From positions 1 to 7,419 of the forward strand of contig JALRKI010000146.1 in the NCBI GenBank assembly GCA_023254815.1: a DNA stretch of 7,419 nucleotides, written 5' to 3'. Source of the DNA: Flavobacteriaceae bacterium (lineage in GTDB: Bacteria; Bacteroidota; Bacteroidia; Flavobacteriales; Flavobacteriaceae). The position numbers were made by a program, and so were the translations under genes. Within the stretch, counting starts at the first letter, position 1, and every line of letters starts with the position of its first letter. The notes under the pieces were generated by a model, which had not been told where the DNA came from, made no database searches, and worked only from the letters and a program-made list of their open reading frames with translations. Shown here piece after piece: positions 6,079 through 7,419 of this stretch.

Positions 6079-7146
6079 TCAGGCTTCGCTAAAAATATTT
6101 CCTGAACAATGATCCATACTTGCTCCAGTTACACTTTTCAAACAATTAACCTCATTTCTCAATCTCAATACTCCCAGAAAAGCAAAAACTAAAGCTTCCT
6201 TAAAATCCACAAGCTCAAGATCAGGAACACAGATGTCATTATTAGTGAACCTCGAGATAGATTCCACTAAAAATTTATTTTTAGCTCCTCCTCCAGTGAC
6301 CAATATTTTCTTATTACTAAGCGGTATAGAACGGCCAATTTGATATGCAATATGCTCAGTATAGGTCGCTAATTTATCTTCAAACGGCAATTTATGACTT
6401 TCAATAACAGGCCAAAGCGAGCTCTGAACCCACTCCATGCCTAATGACTTGGGATATTTTTTTTGGTAGTACGATAACGCATTGAGTTCTGAAAACAGTG
6501 TAATATCGGAACGACCCTGTTTGGCAATATTTCCATTCTTGTCAAACGGCAACCTAAGCAACCTCGCTAATTTATTCAACACAACATTCACTGCGCAAAT
6601 ATCGTAGGCCACTCTCTGGTTGTGTTCTGAAAAAGATAAGTTTGCAAATCCTCCCAGATTAAGACAAAAATCATAATCTTTAAACAGCAACTCATCTCCG
6701 ATAGGCACCAATGGAGCCCCCTGACCACCCAAGGCTACATCTGATGTTCTGAAATCGCATACCCATGTCAACTTCGATCTTTCTGCCGTCAATGGCAAAT
6801 TGCCAATTTGTTTTGTAAAACCCAAGCTGGGTTGGTGCCAAATGGTATGTCCATGACTACTTACCGCATCAACGGAGTTAATGTTATGTCTTTCAATAAA
6901 ATCAACGACTTGATCGGCGAGGAAAGCGCTATAAACAACGTCCAACTCATCCACCTCTTCCTTGGTCCAATTAATAGCATTTCTGAGCGACTTTTCTAGC
7001 TCAAGAGTGTAGGAAATAGTTTCGGCGTGATGTATGGTATAATGCCATTTTTCCAGATACTTATCAAAGCTAACATCACAAATGTCGAGGCCGTCTAGTG
7101 AAGTGCCTGACATTAGTCCTATGATACGATAACTGGATGATATCAT
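6079..7146 (-). CDS. anmK: Anhydro-N-acetylmuramic acid kinase
   Basis: This cytoplasmic peptidoglycan-recycling enzyme uses ATP and water to cleave and phosphorylate 1,6-anhydro-MurNAc, yielding MurNAc-6-phosphate. The 355 residues are near the family length (369 in E. coli). Motifs of the ASKHA-fold kinase are GLMSGTSLDGLD (10-21, phosphate binding), SSHGHTIWHQP (96-106), DFR (131-133), NLGGFANLS (163-171), YDICAVNVVLN (181-191), VTGGGAKN (283-290) and DFKEALVFAFLG (314-325). The 181-191 block replaces the proteobacterial DTGPxN pattern with DICAVN; I recall similar forms in Bacteroidota, and the key Asp (D182) and Asn (N187) remain. The ATG at 7146 puts the first motif at the expected place. 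No other recycling gene is in view. It is divergent from the acyl-CoA dehydrogenase, and no good promoter of its own was recognised. Confidence 0.95.
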   Translation of the reverse strand: MISSSYRIIGLMSGTSLDGLDICDVSFDKYLEKWHYTIHHAETISYTLELEKSLRNAINWTKEEVDELDVVYSAFLADQVVDFIERHNINSVDAVSSHGHTIWHQPSLGFTKQIGNLPLTAERSKLTWVCDFRTSDVALGGQGAPLVPIGDELLFKDYDFCLNLGGFANLSFSEHNQRVAYDICAVNVVLNKLARLLRLPFDKNGNIAKQGRSDITLFSELNALSYYQKKYPKSLGMEWVQSSLWPVIESHKLPFEDKLATYTEHIAYQIGRSIPLSNKKILVTGGGAKNKFLVESISRFTNNDICVPDLELVDFKEALVFAFLGVLRLRNEVNCLKSVTGASMDHCSGNIFSEA

Positions 7147-7169
7147 AACAGTAAAATTAGGACTTAATA

Positions 7170-7199
7170 TTGAGATTTCTTTAGCTTAATGTATCTTTA
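7170..7199 (+). promoter_or_regulatory. Bacteroidota-type promoter for the acyl-CoA dehydrogenase
   Basis: The plus strand has TTG (7170-7172), exactly 19 bp of spacer, then TATCTTTA (7192-7199), which matches TAnnTTTG at all but the last base. The predicted transcript start is about 7204-7206, giving a 5' leader of about 35 nt before the ATG at 7239. The element lies in the divergent region between anmK and this gene. Confidence 0.65.
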
Positions 7200-7200
7200 C

Positions 7201-7224
7201 GAGATAATAAATTAAGATTATCTC
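7201..7224. repeat. 8-bp inverted repeat at the predicted transcription start
   Basis: GAGATAAT (7201-7208) and ATTATCTC (7217-7224) are perfect inverted arms around an 8-nt centre (AAATTAAG). The dyad starts just after the -7 element (7192-7199) and covers the predicted start site. It could be an operator for a dimeric repressor or a 5' hairpin in the mRNA. No T-run follows it, so it does not look like a terminator. The regulator is unknown. Confidence 0.5.
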
Positions 7225-7238
7225 AAATAATTAGCCCT

Positions 7239-7419
7239 ATGGAATTTGCTTTATCAGAAGAACATCTCATGATTCAATCAGCAGCAAGAGATTTTGCTCA
7301 TAGCGAACTTTTGCCCGGTGTTGTCGAAAGGGATGAAACACAAACCTTTCCACACGCTCAAGTCAAAAAAATGGGAGAATTGGGGTTCATGGGAATGATG
7401 GTAGATCCCCAATATGGCG
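7239..7419 (+). CDS. Acyl-CoA dehydrogenase, N-terminal part (runs off the window)
   Basis: The open frame starts at ATG 7239 and continues without a stop to the window end: 60 codons plus one base. The translation begins MEFALSEEHLMIQSAARDFA, continues through ELLPGVVERDETQTFPHAQV, and ends KKMGELGFMGMMVDPQYG. This is the all-helical N-terminal domain typical of FAD-dependent acyl-CoA dehydrogenases, with the usual start (F-L-S-E-E, then R-F/D-F-A), the P...R/DE..FP stretch and the LG..G....P..YGG block. Such enzymes oxidise acyl-CoA thioesters to 2-enoyl-CoA, passing electrons to ETF. The active-site base and FAD motifs lie beyond the window, so chain-length or branched-chain specificity cannot be judged. 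It is the only plus-strand gene here, with a promoter at 7170-7199. Confidence 0.88.
   Translation, partial: MEFALSEEHLMIQSAARDFAHSELLPGVVERDETQTFPHAQVKKMGELGFMGMMVDPQYG

Noticed and set aside
6060..6120. Possible terminator after anmK (TCAGG...CCTGA on the minus strand)
   Set aside because: The stem is only 5 bp with a 17-nt loop, overlaps the end of the coding region and lacks a T-run, so it is not an intrinsic terminator.
7147..7169. TAATTTTA before anmK as a -7 element on the minus strand
   Set aside because: It would start transcription almost at the ATG, lacks the final G, and has no TTG at 19-21 bp upstream. Chance occurrence in AT-rich DNA is more likely.
1..7419. Search for CRISPR arrays, insertion sequences, attachment sites near the tRNA, riboswitches or defence genes
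   Set aside because: No repeat-spacer pattern, transposase, direct repeat of the tRNA 3' end or phage/integrase gene was seen. All long frames match housekeeping families.

Overview
The window looks like chromosomal core DNA from a member of the Bacteroidota, probably a marine or halotolerant Cytophagales- or Flavobacteriia-like organism. The sequence supports this in several ways: moderately low GC (about 40% by eye); promoters of the Bacteroidota type (TTG/TTTG, 19-bp spacer, TAnnTTTG) instead of sigma70 boxes; little use of Shine-Dalgarno sequences; protein variants I associate with that phylum (AnmK with a DICxxN motif, a TonB-like protein with a CDEEGTV...CL C-terminal domain); and an NhaD-type Na+/H+ antiporter. 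I cannot fix the genus.

Layout from left to right: 1-33 holds nothing recognisable. A minus-strand intrinsic terminator (33-61) follows a tRNA-Val(TAC) gene (69-143), which has its own near-perfect promoter (160-190). Next comes a six-gene minus-strand run, read from right to left: an amino-acid dehydrogenase of the Glu/Leu/Phe/Val family (4793-6019), nhaD (3400-4788), exbB/tolQ-like (2648-3349), exbD/tolR-like (2249-2638), a tonB-like energy transducer (1416-2246) and folC (198-1415). Gaps are 4, 50, 9, 2 and 0 bp, so this is probably one operon, or two joined at the 50-bp gap. A -7-like element (TATATTTG) lies just upstream of the dehydrogenase. Further right, anmK (6079-7146, minus) is separated by 59 bp and diverges from an acyl-CoA dehydrogenase gene (7239 onward, plus) that runs off the window. 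The 92-bp divergent region holds a good Bacteroidota promoter for the acyl-CoA dehydrogenase and an 8-bp inverted repeat at its predicted transcription start.

How they work together: ExbB-ExbD-TonB form a proton-motive-force-driven inner-membrane motor that energises outer-membrane uptake or integrity. NhaD exchanges Na+ for H+ across the same membrane. The dehydrogenase, FolC, AnmK and the acyl-CoA dehydrogenase serve amino-acid, folate, cell-wall-recycling and fatty- or branched-acid metabolism. Nothing indicates a mobile element, CRISPR, defence system or recent transfer. This is ordinary housekeeping DNA, and I do not see an undescribed system. The points most worth checking are the substrate of the dehydrogenase, which lacks the glutamate-binding lysine; the mixed TonB/TolA character of the transducer; and the dyad at the acyl-CoA dehydrogenase promoter.
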